A model generated the notes under the pieces. That model was not told where the DNA came from. It was given only the letters and a program-made list of their open reading frames with translations, and ran no database searches. Made by a program: the position numbers and the translations under genes. A stretch of DNA of 64,000 bases from Micromonospora sp. C28SCA-DRY-2 (GTDB lineage Bacteria > Actinomycetota > Actinomycetes > Mycobacteriales > Micromonosporaceae), in NCBI RefSeq assembly GCF_030519475.1, contig NZ_JAUMKD010000006.1, forward strand, positions 289,865 to 353,864. The letters are read 5' to 3'. Every line of letters starts with the position of its first letter. Position 1 is the stretch's first letter. Positions 37,946 to 47,158 of this stretch are shown piece by piece.

Positions 37946-38290
37946 GTGCCGAACGGCCACGTCATCCGGGGCTCGCGGGTCGGGTCCGCACCCGTCCGCC
38001 CCGCCGAACGCTACGAGCCGGCTCCCTGCCGGCCGGTCGCCTACTGGTGCCGCAACGGGCACCAGACACAGATCAGGATCGCCGCCGAGGCGGAGGCGCC
38101 GCCGGTCTGGGACTGCCCGCGCTGCGGCCACCCGGCCGGCCAGGACGCGCAGAACCCGCCCGGCCGGGCGCGGTCCGAGCCGTACAAGAGCCACCTGGCG
38201 TACGTGAAGGAGCGGCGCACCGACGCCGAGGGCGAGGCCATCCTGGCCGAGGCGCTCGCCGCGCTGCGCCGCCGCCGCGGCACCGGCTGA
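37946..38290 (+). CDS. rbpA: RNA polymerase-binding protein RbpA family
   Basis: A 114-residue RbpA-type protein, which in actinobacteria binds RNA polymerase and group I/II sigma factors and stabilises open promoters. The N-terminal tail has the IRGSRVGS motif, the core has zinc-like residues C35, H39, C57 and C60, and the sigma-interaction helix is KSHLAYVKERRTDAEGEAIL. Compared with canonical RbpA, the basic linker is Pro/Gly-rich and the conserved Trp before the ERR is Leu. GTG 37946 has AGGAGCGAG upstream. Canonical rbpA is usually next to ppm1, so this may be a paralogue. Confidence 0.85.
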   Translation: MPNGHVIRGSRVGSAPVRPAERYEPAPCRPVAYWCRNGHQTQIRIAAEAEAPPVWDCPRCGHPAGQDAQNPPGRARSEPYKSHLAYVKERRTDAEGEAILAEALAALRRRRGTG

Positions 38291-38309
38291 CCGGCGCCCC
38301 CGCCTCGTC

Positions 38310-38354
38310 CGAGGCCGTCTGTCCGGGCCACCGGCGAGGCCGTCTGTCCGGGCC
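38310..38354. repeat. 20-bp direct repeat, period 25 bp
   Basis: CGAGGCCGTCTGTCCGGGCC occurs at 38310-38329 and again at 38335-38354, in the 95-bp space between the convergent rbpA and pgl genes. Confidence 0.8.
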
Positions 38355-38385
38355 GCGACGCCGCCCGAACGGGCCGCCGCTCGGC

Positions 38386-39150
38386 TCAGCGCAGGCTGCG
38401 CAGCCGGGCCGGCACGTCGGCCGCCGCGGCCCGGTCGAGCAGCCAGAGGGTACGGCCGGTGCCCTGCACCCCCGCCGCCGGCACCTGCACCGGCCCCGCG
38501 CCGGCCAGCGCCATGCCGACCGCGTGGGCCTTGTCCGCCCCGCTGGCGATCAGCCAGACCTCCTCGGCGGTGTTGATCGCCGGCAGGGTGAGCGTGGTGC
38601 GCACCGGCGGCGGCTTCGGGCTGCCCCGGACCGCGCTCACCGGCCGGCTCTCGTAGTGCACCGGGTGCTCCGGGAAGACGGAGGCGACGTGCCCGTCCTC
38701 GCCGACGCCGAGCAGCAGCACGTCGAAGTGGGGGAGCAGGGCGGTGCCCGGCCGGGCCGCGGCGGCCAGCTCGGCGGCGTACCGGGCGGCGGCCTCCTCC
38801 GGGTCGGCGCCGGCGTCCGAGGCCGGCATCGGGTGGACCCGGGCCGGGTCCAGCGGCACGGCGTCCAGCAGCGCCGCCCGGGCCTGGGTCTCGTTGCGCT
38901 CCGGGTCGCCGGCCGGCAGGAACCGCTCGTCGCCCCACCAGACGTCCACCCGGGACCAGTCCACCGCGTCCCGGGCCGGCAGCGCCGCCACCGCCCGGTA
39001 GACCGCCGCGGCGATCCGCCCCCCGGTCAGCACCATCGCCGCCTGCCCCCGCGCGGCCTGCGCGTCGAGCAGCCGGACCACCAGCCGGGCCGCCACGGTC
39101 TGCGCCAGCAGGTCGGCGTCGGCGTGGACGGCGACACTCGCCTCACTCAT
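38386..39150 (-). CDS. pgl: 6-phosphogluconolactonase
   Basis: A 254-residue enzyme hydrolysing 6-phosphogluconolactone in the oxidative pentose-phosphate pathway. The GlcN6P-isomerase-like fold shows VLTGGRIAAAVY, the WWGDERFLPAGDPERN segment and the active-site LLGVGEDGHVASVFPEH. ATG 39150 is the clear start. Last gene of the leftward tkt-tal-pgi-zwf-opcA-pgl operon, 82 nt after opcA. Confidence 0.95.
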   Translation of the reverse strand: MSEASVAVHADADLLAQTVAARLVVRLLDAQAARGQAAMVLTGGRIAAAVYRAVAALPARDAVDWSRVDVWWGDERFLPAGDPERNETQARAALLDAVPLDPARVHPMPASDAGADPEEAAARYAAELAAAARPGTALLPHFDVLLLGVGEDGHVASVFPEHPVHYESRPVSAVRGSPKPPPVRTTLTLPAINTAEEVWLIASGADKAHAVGMALAGAGPVQVPAAGVQGTGRTLWLLDRAAAADVPARLRSLR

Positions 39151-39232
39151 TCGTGTGCCTTCGTTTCCCGACCGCTCGGCGGTCGCTGTCCATGATCCCC
39201 GCCCCCGGGGCCGGGCCCGGCCGTCGGGGCGC

Positions 39233-40249
39233 TCAGTGCTCGGCGCTCGTGCCGGCGTGCGCGGTGACCCCCGCCTCGGCGCGCTGCGCGGTGGCCGGAT
39301 CCTTCCAGACGTGCACCCGCTGGCCCGGGCGCTGCTCCAGGCCGGTCAGCCCGGCGGCGGCGCCGAGCGCCTCCGCGTACACCTGGTCGGCGTCAAGCCG
39401 GCGCAGCTCCTCGGCCAGCTCGTCGCCGAGCGGGCGGCGCACCAGCGGCAGCTGACGGTCCTCCTGGCCGGTCCGGCGGAACGTGGCCACGCTGTCGTCC
39501 CGGGTCAGCGTCAGCTCGTCGCCGTTGGCGCAGCGCAGCTGCACCTCACGCATCCGGGGGAACTGGTCGGTGGTCTCCCAACGCGGGGTGATGCCCAGCC
39601 GGCTGCCCAGCCAGCCGATCATCAACGCGGCCGTCGGGTCGCTGCCCGGCGCGACCACTGTCGCCTCGGTGACCCGCGCCTGGGTGGTGTCGAACGCCCC
39701 GGCCACCAGCGTGCGCCACGGCGTGATCCGGGTCCAGGCCAGGTCGGTGTCGCCCGGCGCGTAGTCCCGGGCGCGCTGCCGCAGCGCCTCGATCGGATCC
39801 GCGGCCTGCGCGGTGTCGGTGATCCGCCGGTCGGCCACCACGCCGAGGAAGTCGGTCGCGATCTCCTCCGGCGGTTCGCCGTGCCACCAGGTCACCACCG
39901 GCACGTCCGGCACCAGCAGCGGCATCACCACCGACTCGGCGTGCAGCGCGAGCCGGCCGTACATCCGGGTGACCACCGCCTCGCCCGGGCCGAGCCGGCC
40001 GCCGACGACGATCTCCGCGTCCAGCCGGTTGCGGTCCCGCTCGACGTCCGAGCGGACCACCACCACCAGCCGGCACGGGTGGGCGGCGGACGCTATGGTC
40101 GCCGCCGCCTCCGCCTCGCGGACCCGCTTCTCGTCCACCACCACGATCAGCGTGAGGGCCATCCCGCTGGCCACCCCGCCGGCGCTGCGACGCTCGGCGG
40201 CCAGCGCCTTGACCACCTCGTTGCCGGTGGTGTCCCACAGGCCGATCAC
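39233..40249 (-). CDS. opcA: Glucose-6-phosphate dehydrogenase assembly protein OpcA
   Basis: A 338-residue OpcA, which promotes assembly and redox control of glucose-6-phosphate dehydrogenase in cyanobacteria and actinobacteria. The opening MIGLWDTTGNEVVKALA and the internal VVTWWHGEPPEEI and WRTLVAGAFD segments are family marks. It follows zwf by 49 nt, the usual order. The start codon is GTG 40249. No metal or catalytic site is expected. Very confident on context and sequence. Confidence 0.94.
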   Translation of the reverse strand: MIGLWDTTGNEVVKALAAERRSAGGVASGMALTLIVVVDEKRVREAEAAATIASAAHPCRLVVVVRSDVERDRNRLDAEIVVGGRLGPGEAVVTRMYGRLALHAESVVMPLLVPDVPVVTWWHGEPPEEIATDFLGVVADRRITDTAQAADPIEALRQRARDYAPGDTDLAWTRITPWRTLVAGAFDTTQARVTEATVVAPGSDPTAALMIGWLGSRLGITPRWETTDQFPRMREVQLRCANGDELTLTRDDSVATFRRTGQEDRQLPLVRRPLGDELAEELRRLDADQVYAEALGAAAGLTGLEQRPGQRVHVWKDPATAQRAEAGVTAHAGTSAEH

Positions 40250-40298
40250 TGGAGCCTCCCGGTCCGTCCGTGCCCGATGATTCGCTCGCTCCGCGCGG

Positions 40299-41813
40299 TC
40301 ATGCCCGCCGCCAGGCGCGGCCCTCGCGGGCCAGCATCTCGTCGGCGGCCCGCGGACCCCACTCGCCGGCCCGGTACGGCTCCGGCTTGGTGCCCGCCCA
40401 GGCGTGCTCCAGCGGGTCCACCACCTGCCAGCTCTGCTCGACCTCGGCGGCGTCCGGGAAGAGGGTGCGGTCGCCGATCAGCACGTCCAGCACCAGCCGC
40501 TCGTACGCCTCCGGGCTGGACTCGGTGAACGCCTCGCCGTACTGGAAGTCCATCGCGATGTCGCGGACCTCCATCGTGGTGCCCGGCACCTTGGCGCCGA
40601 ACTTCAGCACCACTCCCTCGTCCGGCTGCACCCGGATGACCAGCTGGTTGTTGCCCAGCGACTCCATGTCGGCCGGGTTGAACGGCAGGTGCGGCGCCCG
40701 CTTGAACATGATGGCCACCTCGGTGACCCGCCGCGGCAGCCGCTTGCCGGCCCGGATGTAGAACGGCACCTCGGCCCAGCGCCGGTTCTGGATGCCCAGC
40801 CGCACCGCCACGTACGTCTCCGTGGTGGAGTCCGGGGGGACCCCCTCCTCGTCCAGGTAGCCCACCGCCCGCTGGCCGCCCACCCAGCCGGGCAGGTACT
40901 GGCCGCGCACGGTGCCCTGGGAGACGTCCTTGGGCAGCGTGATCGCCTTGAGCACCTTGAGCTTCTCGGTGCGGATCTCGTCGGCGTCGAAGCTGGTCGG
41001 CTCCTCCATCGCCACCAGCGCGAGCAGCTGGAGCAGGTGGTTCTGGAGCACGTCCCGGGCGGTGCCGACCGAGTCGTAGAAAGCGGCCCGGGTGCCGATG
41101 CCGACGTCCTCGGCCATGGTGATCTGCACCGAGTCGACGTACTTGGAGTTCCACAGCGGCTCGAACAGGTTGTTGGCGAACCGCAGGGCGAGGATGTTCT
41201 GGACCGTCTCCTTGCCCAGGTAGTGGTCGATCCGGAAGACGTCCCGGCGGGTGAAGACGTCGTCGACCAGGTCGTTGAGCGCCTTCGCCGAGGGCAGGTC
41301 GTGGCCGAACGGCTTCTCCACCACCACCCGGCGCCAGCCGCCCGACTTCTCGTTGTCGGCCAGCCCGGTACGGGCCAGCTGCTTGAGCACCACCGGGAAC
41401 GCGGCCGGCGGGATGGAGAAGTAGAAGGCCGCGTTGCCGGGAATGCCGTGCGACTGGCGCAGCTCGTCCAGGCAGCGGGCCAGGTGGTCGAAGGCGGCGT
41501 CGTCGTCGAACGAGCCGCCGACGAACTTGATGTTGCCGGCCAGCCGCGCCCAGACCTCCTCCCGCCACGGGGTGCGGGCGTGCTTCTTCGCCGCCTCACA
41601 GGCCAGCGTCTCGAAGTCGCCGTCGCCCCAGTCCCGGCGGGCGAACCCGAGCACAACGAAACCCGGCGGCAGCAGGCCGCGGTTGGCCAGGTCGTACACC
41701 GCCGGGAGCAACTTCTTCCGCGCCAGGTCACCGGTGACCCCGAAGATCACCAGAGCGCACGGCTCCGGGATCCTCGGCAGCCGCCGGTCCTGCGGGTCGC
41801 GCAGCGGGTTCAC
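40299..41813 (-). CDS. zwf: Glucose-6-phosphate 1-dehydrogenase
   Basis: A 504-residue NADP-linked enzyme, entry step of the oxidative pentose-phosphate pathway. The coenzyme motif is IFGVTGDLARKKLLP (from residue 23), the active-site motif RIDHYLGKETVQN and the EKPFGHD segment are intact. GTG 41813 is chosen because GAGGAGG lies 4-5 nt upstream, giving the family-like VNPLRDPQDRRLPRIP. In-frame starts at 41849 and 41855 also exist, the latter overlapping the pgi stop. Followed by its assembly partner opcA. Confidence 0.97.
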   Translation of the reverse strand: MNPLRDPQDRRLPRIPEPCALVIFGVTGDLARKKLLPAVYDLANRGLLPPGFVVLGFARRDWGDGDFETLACEAAKKHARTPWREEVWARLAGNIKFVGGSFDDDAAFDHLARCLDELRQSHGIPGNAAFYFSIPPAAFPVVLKQLARTGLADNEKSGGWRRVVVEKPFGHDLPSAKALNDLVDDVFTRRDVFRIDHYLGKETVQNILALRFANNLFEPLWNSKYVDSVQITMAEDVGIGTRAAFYDSVGTARDVLQNHLLQLLALVAMEEPTSFDADEIRTEKLKVLKAITLPKDVSQGTVRGQYLPGWVGGQRAVGYLDEEGVPPDSTTETYVAVRLGIQNRRWAEVPFYIRAGKRLPRRVTEVAIMFKRAPHLPFNPADMESLGNNQLVIRVQPDEGVVLKFGAKVPGTTMEVRDIAMDFQYGEAFTESSPEAYERLVLDVLIGDRTLFPDAAEVEQSWQVVDPLEHAWAGTKPEPYRAGEWGPRAADEMLAREGRAWRRA

Positions 41814-41851
41814 GCCGCCTCCTCGCTCCGCGTGGTCCACGTCGTCCATCG

Positions 41852-43501
41852 TCACGCCCGCAGCGCCCCCGTCGCATCGAGCAGCTGGGCCAGCCCCGCC
41901 GACCGGTCGGTCAGGTGCAGCCGCAGCACCGGGCGCTGCCGCCCGGCCAGCGCCTGCCGGTCGCCGGCGGCCTGCGCCGCCTGCAACTCGCCGAAGGTGT
42001 ACGGCTTGCCCGGCACCGGCAGGTCCTCGGTGACCGCGCCGGTCAGCTGGAGGTAGCTGCCGACCTGCGGGCCGCCCTTGTGGTACTGGCCGGTGGAGTG
42101 CAGGAACCGGGGACCCCAGCCGAAGGTGACCGGGCGTCCGCTGGCGCCGGCGAGCAGCGGCCGCAGCCGGGCCGCGCCGGCGTCGGCGAACCGGTCGAGG
42201 TACGCCATCACCGCCAGGTAGCCGTCGTCGCCCAGCCCGTCGACCAGCCAGCGCAGCACCCCGGCCAGGTCTCCCGGGGCGCCCGCCGGGGCGTACACCT
42301 CGATCGCGCCCTCGGTGAACGACGGCGTCTCCGCCGGCGGGCCCGAGGCCAGGATCGCGTTGGTGTTCTCCTTGCTCTCGGTGACGTTCGGCTGGTTGAA
42401 CGGGTCGATGCCGAGCACCACGCCGGCGACCGCGGTGGCGTACTCCCAGGTCAGGAACTGGGCGCCGAGCGGGCCGTTGACCGCCACGTCCGGGGTGGCG
42501 CCGCCGCCCGGCTGGTCGCCGGGGGCGAGCGCGCCGCCGTAGCTGACGGTGAGCACGTCGGGCCCGGTGGCGCCGGGGCTCCGCGGCGACTCGACCACCA
42601 CCGGCAGGATGCCGACCCCGGCCTTGCCGGTGGACTCGGCGATGAGCTGCTCGGCCCAGTCGCCCAGGCCGTCGATGCCGGTGCCGTCGGCGATCAGCGC
42701 GACCTTGTCCCGGCCGGTGGTGGCCGCCGCGCCCAGCGCGGCGCCGAGCGCCAGGCCGGGGTTGTCGGTGTCCCGGCCGAGCGCCTCGGACAGCGCCTCC
42801 GCCTGGTCCAGCAGCTCGGCCACCTCGACCCCGGCCAGCGCCGACGGGACCAGCCCGAAGGCGGTCAGCGCCGAGTAGCGGCCGCCCACGTCCGGGTCGG
42901 CCAGCACGGTCATCGCGCCCATCTCGACGGCGGTCTGCTCCAGCGGCGAGCCCGGGTCGGTGACGATGACGAAGTGCCGGCCGGCCTCCGCCTCGGTCAT
43001 CCCGGCGTCGAGGAACGCCTGCCAGTACGCCCGGCGGTGGCTGTCGGTCTCCACCGTCGAACCCGACTTGCTGGCCACCACCACGACGGTGCGCTCCAGC
43101 CGGTCGGCCAGCGCGGCGCGCACCTGACCCGGGTCGGTGGTGTCCAGCACGGTCAGCTGCTTGCCGAGGGTGCGCGCGATGACCTCGGGGGCCAGCGAGG
43201 AGCCGCCCATCCCGGCGAGCACCACGTGGTCCAGGTCGGCCAGCTCCGCCTTCAGCGCGGCGAGCTGGGGGAGCAGCTCCCGGCTGCGGCGGTGGGTGTC
43301 CACCCAGCCGAGGCGGATCTTCGCCTCGGCCTCGGCGTCCGGGCCCCACAGGGTGGCGTCCTTCGCGGCCAGCCGGCCCGGTACGCCGCCCGCGACCAGC
43401 GCCTGCCGGGTGGAGGCGGGAGCCGACCGGTCGACCGCGTCCGCCCCGTGCACGGCGACCCCGGCGGCCGCCTCCACCGGCCCAGCCAGCAGGTCGCTCA
43501 C
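41852..43501 (-). CDS. pgi: Glucose-6-phosphate isomerase
   Basis: A 549-residue phosphoglucose isomerase of the actinobacterial pentose-phosphate-operon type. Sugar-phosphate-binding SIS motifs are visible at LAGMGGSSLAPEV and ASKSGSTVETD, then the FNQPNVTESKENTNA segment and the HSTGQYHKGGP active-site region. It interconverts glucose-6-phosphate and fructose-6-phosphate, linking the pentose-phosphate operon with glycolysis. Located between tal (58 nt upstream) and zwf. Confidence 0.93.
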   Translation of the reverse strand: MSDLLAGPVEAAAGVAVHGADAVDRSAPASTRQALVAGGVPGRLAAKDATLWGPDAEAEAKIRLGWVDTHRRSRELLPQLAALKAELADLDHVVLAGMGGSSLAPEVIARTLGKQLTVLDTTDPGQVRAALADRLERTVVVVASKSGSTVETDSHRRAYWQAFLDAGMTEAEAGRHFVIVTDPGSPLEQTAVEMGAMTVLADPDVGGRYSALTAFGLVPSALAGVEVAELLDQAEALSEALGRDTDNPGLALGAALGAAATTGRDKVALIADGTGIDGLGDWAEQLIAESTGKAGVGILPVVVESPRSPGATGPDVLTVSYGGALAPGDQPGGGATPDVAVNGPLGAQFLTWEYATAVAGVVLGIDPFNQPNVTESKENTNAILASGPPAETPSFTEGAIEVYAPAGAPGDLAGVLRWLVDGLGDDGYLAVMAYLDRFADAGAARLRPLLAGASGRPVTFGWGPRFLHSTGQYHKGGPQVGSYLQLTGAVTEDLPVPGKPYTFGELQAAQAAGDRQALAGRQRPVLRLHLTDRSAGLAQLLDATGALRA

Positions 43502-43559
43502 GCCGCCGCCTCGCTTCGCTCGGCGGCGGCGTGCGGCACTGAACTGATGGTCCGCTCGC

Positions 43560-44738
43560 TCACGCGTTGCCCCCCGCCTGCTGCGCGGCCCGGGCGTTGT
43601 CCTTGGCGGCCCGGCCGGGGTGGCCGGTGCCCTGCCCGGCGGCGGCCAGCGACTTGCGCACCCCGTCGATCAGCTCCTGCCAGCTGGCCTCGAACTTCTC
43701 CACGCCCTCGCGTTCCAGCACGGCGATCACGTCGGACATGTCGACGCCCACCGACTCGAGGTCGGCGAAGACCTTCCGGGCGTCGTCGTACGCCCCGGTG
43801 ACGGTGTCGGCCTGGGTCTCGCCGTGGTCGGCGTAGGCGTGGATCACCGGCTCGGGCATGGTGTTGACGGTGCCCGGGGCGATCAGCTCCTCGACGTAGA
43901 TGACGTCCCGGTAGTCCGGGTTCTTGGTCGAGGTGGAGGCCCACAGCGGCCGCTGCGGGTGGGCGCCGGCGTCGGCCAGCGCCTGCCAGCGGTCGGAGGA
44001 GAAGACCTCGGCGTACCGCTCGTACGCCAGCCGGGCGTTGGCGACGGCGGCCTTGCCGCGCAGCGCCTTGGCCTGCTCGGAGCCGATCTTCTCCAGCCGC
44101 TTGTCGACCTCGGTGTCGACCCGGGAGACGAAGAAGGACGCCACCGACCCGATCTTGGACAGGTCGTGGCCGTTCGCCTTCGCCTGCTCCAGACCGGCCA
44201 GGAACGCCTCCATCACCTGGGAGTAGCGGTCCAGCCCGAAGATCAGCGTGACGTTGACGCTGATCCCCTGGGCCAGGGCGGCGGTGATCGCCGGCAGGCC
44301 GGCCTCGGTGGCCGGGATCTTGATGAAGAGGTTGGGCCGGTCGATCAGCCACCACAGCGCACCGGCCTCGGCGACGGTCTTCTCGGTCTCGTGCGCCAGC
44401 CGGGGGTCCACCTCGATGGAGACCCGGCCGTCCACCCCGCCGCTCGCGTCGTACGCCGGCCGCATCACGTCGCAGGCCCACCGCACGTCGTACGTGGTGA
44501 GCATGCGGACGGCCTCCTCGACGTCCACCCCACGGATGGCGAGGTCCTTGAGCTGCCAGTTGTACTCGTCCGCGTCGCTCAGCGCCTTGGCGAAGATGGT
44601 CGGGTTGGTGGTCACCCCGACCAGGTGCCGCTCCCGCCGGAGCTGGTCCAGCCCGCCGGAGCTCAGTCGCGTCCGGGAAAGATCGTCGAGCCAGATCGCC
44701 ACGCCCGCGGCGCTGAGCTCGCCCAGTCTGTCCGTCAT
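43560..44738 (-). CDS. tal: Transaldolase
   Basis: A 392-residue transaldolase of the long actinobacterial type, transferring dihydroxyacetone between sugar phosphates. The N-terminal VGVTTNPTIFAKAL motif, the Schiff-base lysine in NLFIKIPATEAG and the LWASTSTKNPDY phosphate-site region are present. ATG 44738 is preferred over the GTG at 44747 because GGGAGC is correctly spaced. The last ~20 residues are Ala/Gln-rich and probably disordered. It starts 15 nt after the tkt stop. Confidence 0.96.
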   Translation of the reverse strand: MTDRLGELSAAGVAIWLDDLSRTRLSSGGLDQLRRERHLVGVTTNPTIFAKALSDADEYNWQLKDLAIRGVDVEEAVRMLTTYDVRWACDVMRPAYDASGGVDGRVSIEVDPRLAHETEKTVAEAGALWWLIDRPNLFIKIPATEAGLPAITAALAQGISVNVTLIFGLDRYSQVMEAFLAGLEQAKANGHDLSKIGSVASFFVSRVDTEVDKRLEKIGSEQAKALRGKAAVANARLAYERYAEVFSSDRWQALADAGAHPQRPLWASTSTKNPDYRDVIYVEELIAPGTVNTMPEPVIHAYADHGETQADTVTGAYDDARKVFADLESVGVDMSDVIAVLEREGVEKFEASWQELIDGVRKSLAAAGQGTGHPGRAAKDNARAAQQAGGNA

Positions 44739-44753
44739 GCCGTCCACGCTCCC

Positions 44754-46892
44754 TCAGTTGCCGGTGGTGAAACCGGTGATGTCGCCCACCCGGGTCAGGG
44801 CCGCGTGCGCGGCGGCCACGATCCGGTCAGGGGTGAACCCGAACTGCTCGAAGAGCACGGAGTGCGGGGCGCTCGCCCCGTAGTGCTCCAGGCTGACGCT
44901 CTCGCCGCAGTCGCCGACGATCGCGCGCCAGGACATGGCGATGCCCGCCTCCACGCTCACCCGTGCCTTTACCCCGCGCGGCAGCACCGACTCCCGGTAG
45001 GCCTCGTCCTGCTCGGCGAACCACTCCTGGCAGGGCATCGAGACGACCCGGGTGGGCGTGCCGTCCGCCTCCAGCCGCTCCCGCGCGGTCAGGCAGAGCT
45101 GCACCTCGGAGCCGGTGCCGATGAGGATCACCTGCGGCTTGCCGGTGGACGCCTCGGCCAGCACGTAGCCGCCCTTGGCCACGCCCTCCGCGCCGGCCAG
45201 CGTCGACCGGTCGAAGGTCGGCAGCGCCTGGCGGCTGAGCGCCAGCGCGGTCGGCCGGTCGGTGTGCTCCAACGCCTGCCGCCAGGCCCAGGCCGTCTCG
45301 TTCGCGTCGGCCGGGCGGACCACGTCCAGGCCCGGGATGGCCCGCAGCGCGGTCAGGTGCTCCACCGGCTGGTGGGTGGGGCCGTCCTCGCCGAGGCCGA
45401 TCGAGTCGTGCGTCCAGACGTAGACCACCGGCAGCTTCATCAGCGCGGCGAGCCGGACGGAGGGGCGCATGTAGTCGCTGAACACCAGGAAGGTGCCGCC
45501 GTACGGGCGGGTGCCGCCGTGCAGGGCGATGCCGTTGAGGATCGCCCCCATGGCGTGCTCGCGGATGCCGAAGTGCAGCGTGCGGCCGTACTCGTGGCCG
45601 GGGAAGTCCTTGGTGGCGTGGGTGGCCGGGATGAAGGAGGGTTCGCCCTTCATGGTGGTGTTGTTGCTCTCGGCCAGGTCGGCCGAGCCGCCCCACAGCT
45701 CCGGCAGCACCGGCGCGAGCGCCTCCAGCACCTTGCCGGACGCGGCCCGGGTGGCGATGCCCTTGGCGTCGGCCGGGAACTCCGGCAGGGCGTCCGCCCA
45801 GCCCTGCGGCAGCGTCCGGGTGGCCAGCCGGTCCCACAGCGCCCGGCGCTCCGGGTTGGCCTGCGCCCAGGCGTCGAACGCCCCGGTCCACGCGCGCTGG
45901 GCCTCCGCGCCGCGCTCCATCACCCGGCGGGCGTGCCCGAGGACCTCCTCGTCCACCTCGAAGGTGCGCTGCGGGTCGAAGCCGAGGATCTGCTTGGTGG
46001 CGGCCACCTCGTCGGCGCCGAGCGCCGAACCGTGGATCTTGCCGGTGTTCTGCTTGTTGGGGGCGGGCCAGCCGATGATGGTGCGCAGCGCGATGAAGGA
46101 GGGGCGGGTGGTCTCCGCCTTCGCCGCCAGCAGCGCCCGGTGGAGCGCCTCCACGTCCTCGTGGTAGTCGCCCTGGTCGGCGTCGCCGCGGCGCCAGTCG
46201 ACCGTCTGCACGTGCCAGCCGTACGCCTCGTAGCGGGCCGCCACGTCCTCGCTCTTGGCGATCCGGGTGTCGTCCTCGATGGAGATCTCGTTGTCGTCGT
46301 AGATCACGCAGAGGTTGCCCAGCTGCTGGTGCCCGGCCAGCGCGCTGGCCTCGTGGCTGATGCCCTCCTCGATGTCGCCGTCCGAGGCGATGCACCAGAT
46401 GTCGTGGTCGAAGACCGAGGTGCCCGGCTCGGCCTCCGGGTCGAAGAGGCCGCGCTCGCGGCGGGCCGCCATGGCCATGCCGACCGCGTTGCCCAGGCCC
46501 TGCCCGAGCGGGCCGGTGGTGGTCTCCACGCCCGGGGTGTGCCCGTGCTCCGGGTGGCCCGGGGTGAGCGAACCCCACTGCCGCAGTGACTTCAGGTCGT
46601 CCAGGCTCATCGGGTAGCCGGAGAGGAAGAGCTGGATGTAGAGGGTGAGGCTGGAGTGGCCGGCGGAGAGCACGAAACGGTCCCGGCCGGGCCAGTTCGG
46701 GTCGGCCGGGTTGTGCCGCATGACCCGGTTGAAGAGCAGGTACGCCGCGGGCGCCAGGCTCATCGCGGTGCCCGGGTGGCCGTTGCCGGATTTCTCCACG
46801 GCGTCCATGGCCAGCACGCGGACGGTGTCGACGGCCCGGCGGTCGAGGTCGGACCAGTTCAGTGCGGGGTGCTCGGGACGGTTGGCAGCCAC
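44754..46892 (-). CDS. tkt: Transketolase
   Basis: A 712-residue thiamine-diphosphate enzyme transferring two-carbon units. The N-terminal MDAVEKSGNGHPGTAMSLA, the ThDP motif GDGDIEEG-like stretch (ASDGDIEEGISHEA...NEISIED), and the C-terminal pyrimidine domain (REHAMGAILNGIA, THDSIGLGEDGPTHQPVEHL) are all complete. GTG 46892 has GAGGAG 10 nt upstream; the extra N-terminal frame up to 46979 is unlikely. First gene of the leftward pentose-phosphate operon, divergent from ctaB. Confidence 0.97.
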   Translation of the reverse strand: MAANRPEHPALNWSDLDRRAVDTVRVLAMDAVEKSGNGHPGTAMSLAPAAYLLFNRVMRHNPADPNWPGRDRFVLSAGHSSLTLYIQLFLSGYPMSLDDLKSLRQWGSLTPGHPEHGHTPGVETTTGPLGQGLGNAVGMAMAARRERGLFDPEAEPGTSVFDHDIWCIASDGDIEEGISHEASALAGHQQLGNLCVIYDDNEISIEDDTRIAKSEDVAARYEAYGWHVQTVDWRRGDADQGDYHEDVEALHRALLAAKAETTRPSFIALRTIIGWPAPNKQNTGKIHGSALGADEVAATKQILGFDPQRTFEVDEEVLGHARRVMERGAEAQRAWTGAFDAWAQANPERRALWDRLATRTLPQGWADALPEFPADAKGIATRAASGKVLEALAPVLPELWGGSADLAESNNTTMKGEPSFIPATHATKDFPGHEYGRTLHFGIREHAMGAILNGIALHGGTRPYGGTFLVFSDYMRPSVRLAALMKLPVVYVWTHDSIGLGEDGPTHQPVEHLTALRAIPGLDVVRPADANETAWAWRQALEHTDRPTALALSRQALPTFDRSTLAGAEGVAKGGYVLAEASTGKPQVILIGTGSEVQLCLTARERLEADGTPTRVVSMPCQEWFAEQDEAYRESVLPRGVKARVSVEAGIAMSWRAIVGDCGESVSLEHYGASAPHSVLFEQFGFTPDRIVAAAHAALTRVGDITGFTTGN

Positions 46893-47158
46893 GATGGTTG
46901 TGCTCCTCGGCAGATGGGCGGAACCCTCACTGATGACCCTATCGAGCGGTCCTAAACGTCCGCCCGGGGATCTCTGCATGCTGGTCTGTACGTGTCCGGG
47001 CGGATCGACGTTCGATCCCGCGACGGTGTGACGGCTGGCACCGTTGCCGGGTCGGCCGGGCAGCCAAAACGACAGCGCGTAGTGTGTGGGGCGGTGTGCG
47101 GACCCGAACCGGGCCCGGCCGACCGACCTCCCCTGCCGACGCCGGAAGGTGGCAATCC
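46893..47158. promoter_or_regulatory. Divergent promoter region tkt/ctaB
   Basis: 266 bp with no gene. A TAGGGT box on the minus strand (46941-46936) lies about 44 nt before the tkt GTG, and a TAGTGT box on the plus strand (47080-47085) lies about 74 nt before the ctaB GTG. Both are plausible -10 elements of leadered promoters; -35 boxes are not clear. Confidence 0.4.

Noticed and set aside
40299..43349. One fused frame covering zwf and most of pgi
   Set aside because: The zwf frame simply stays open through pgi in another frame; a good SD and family length mark the real zwf start at 41813.
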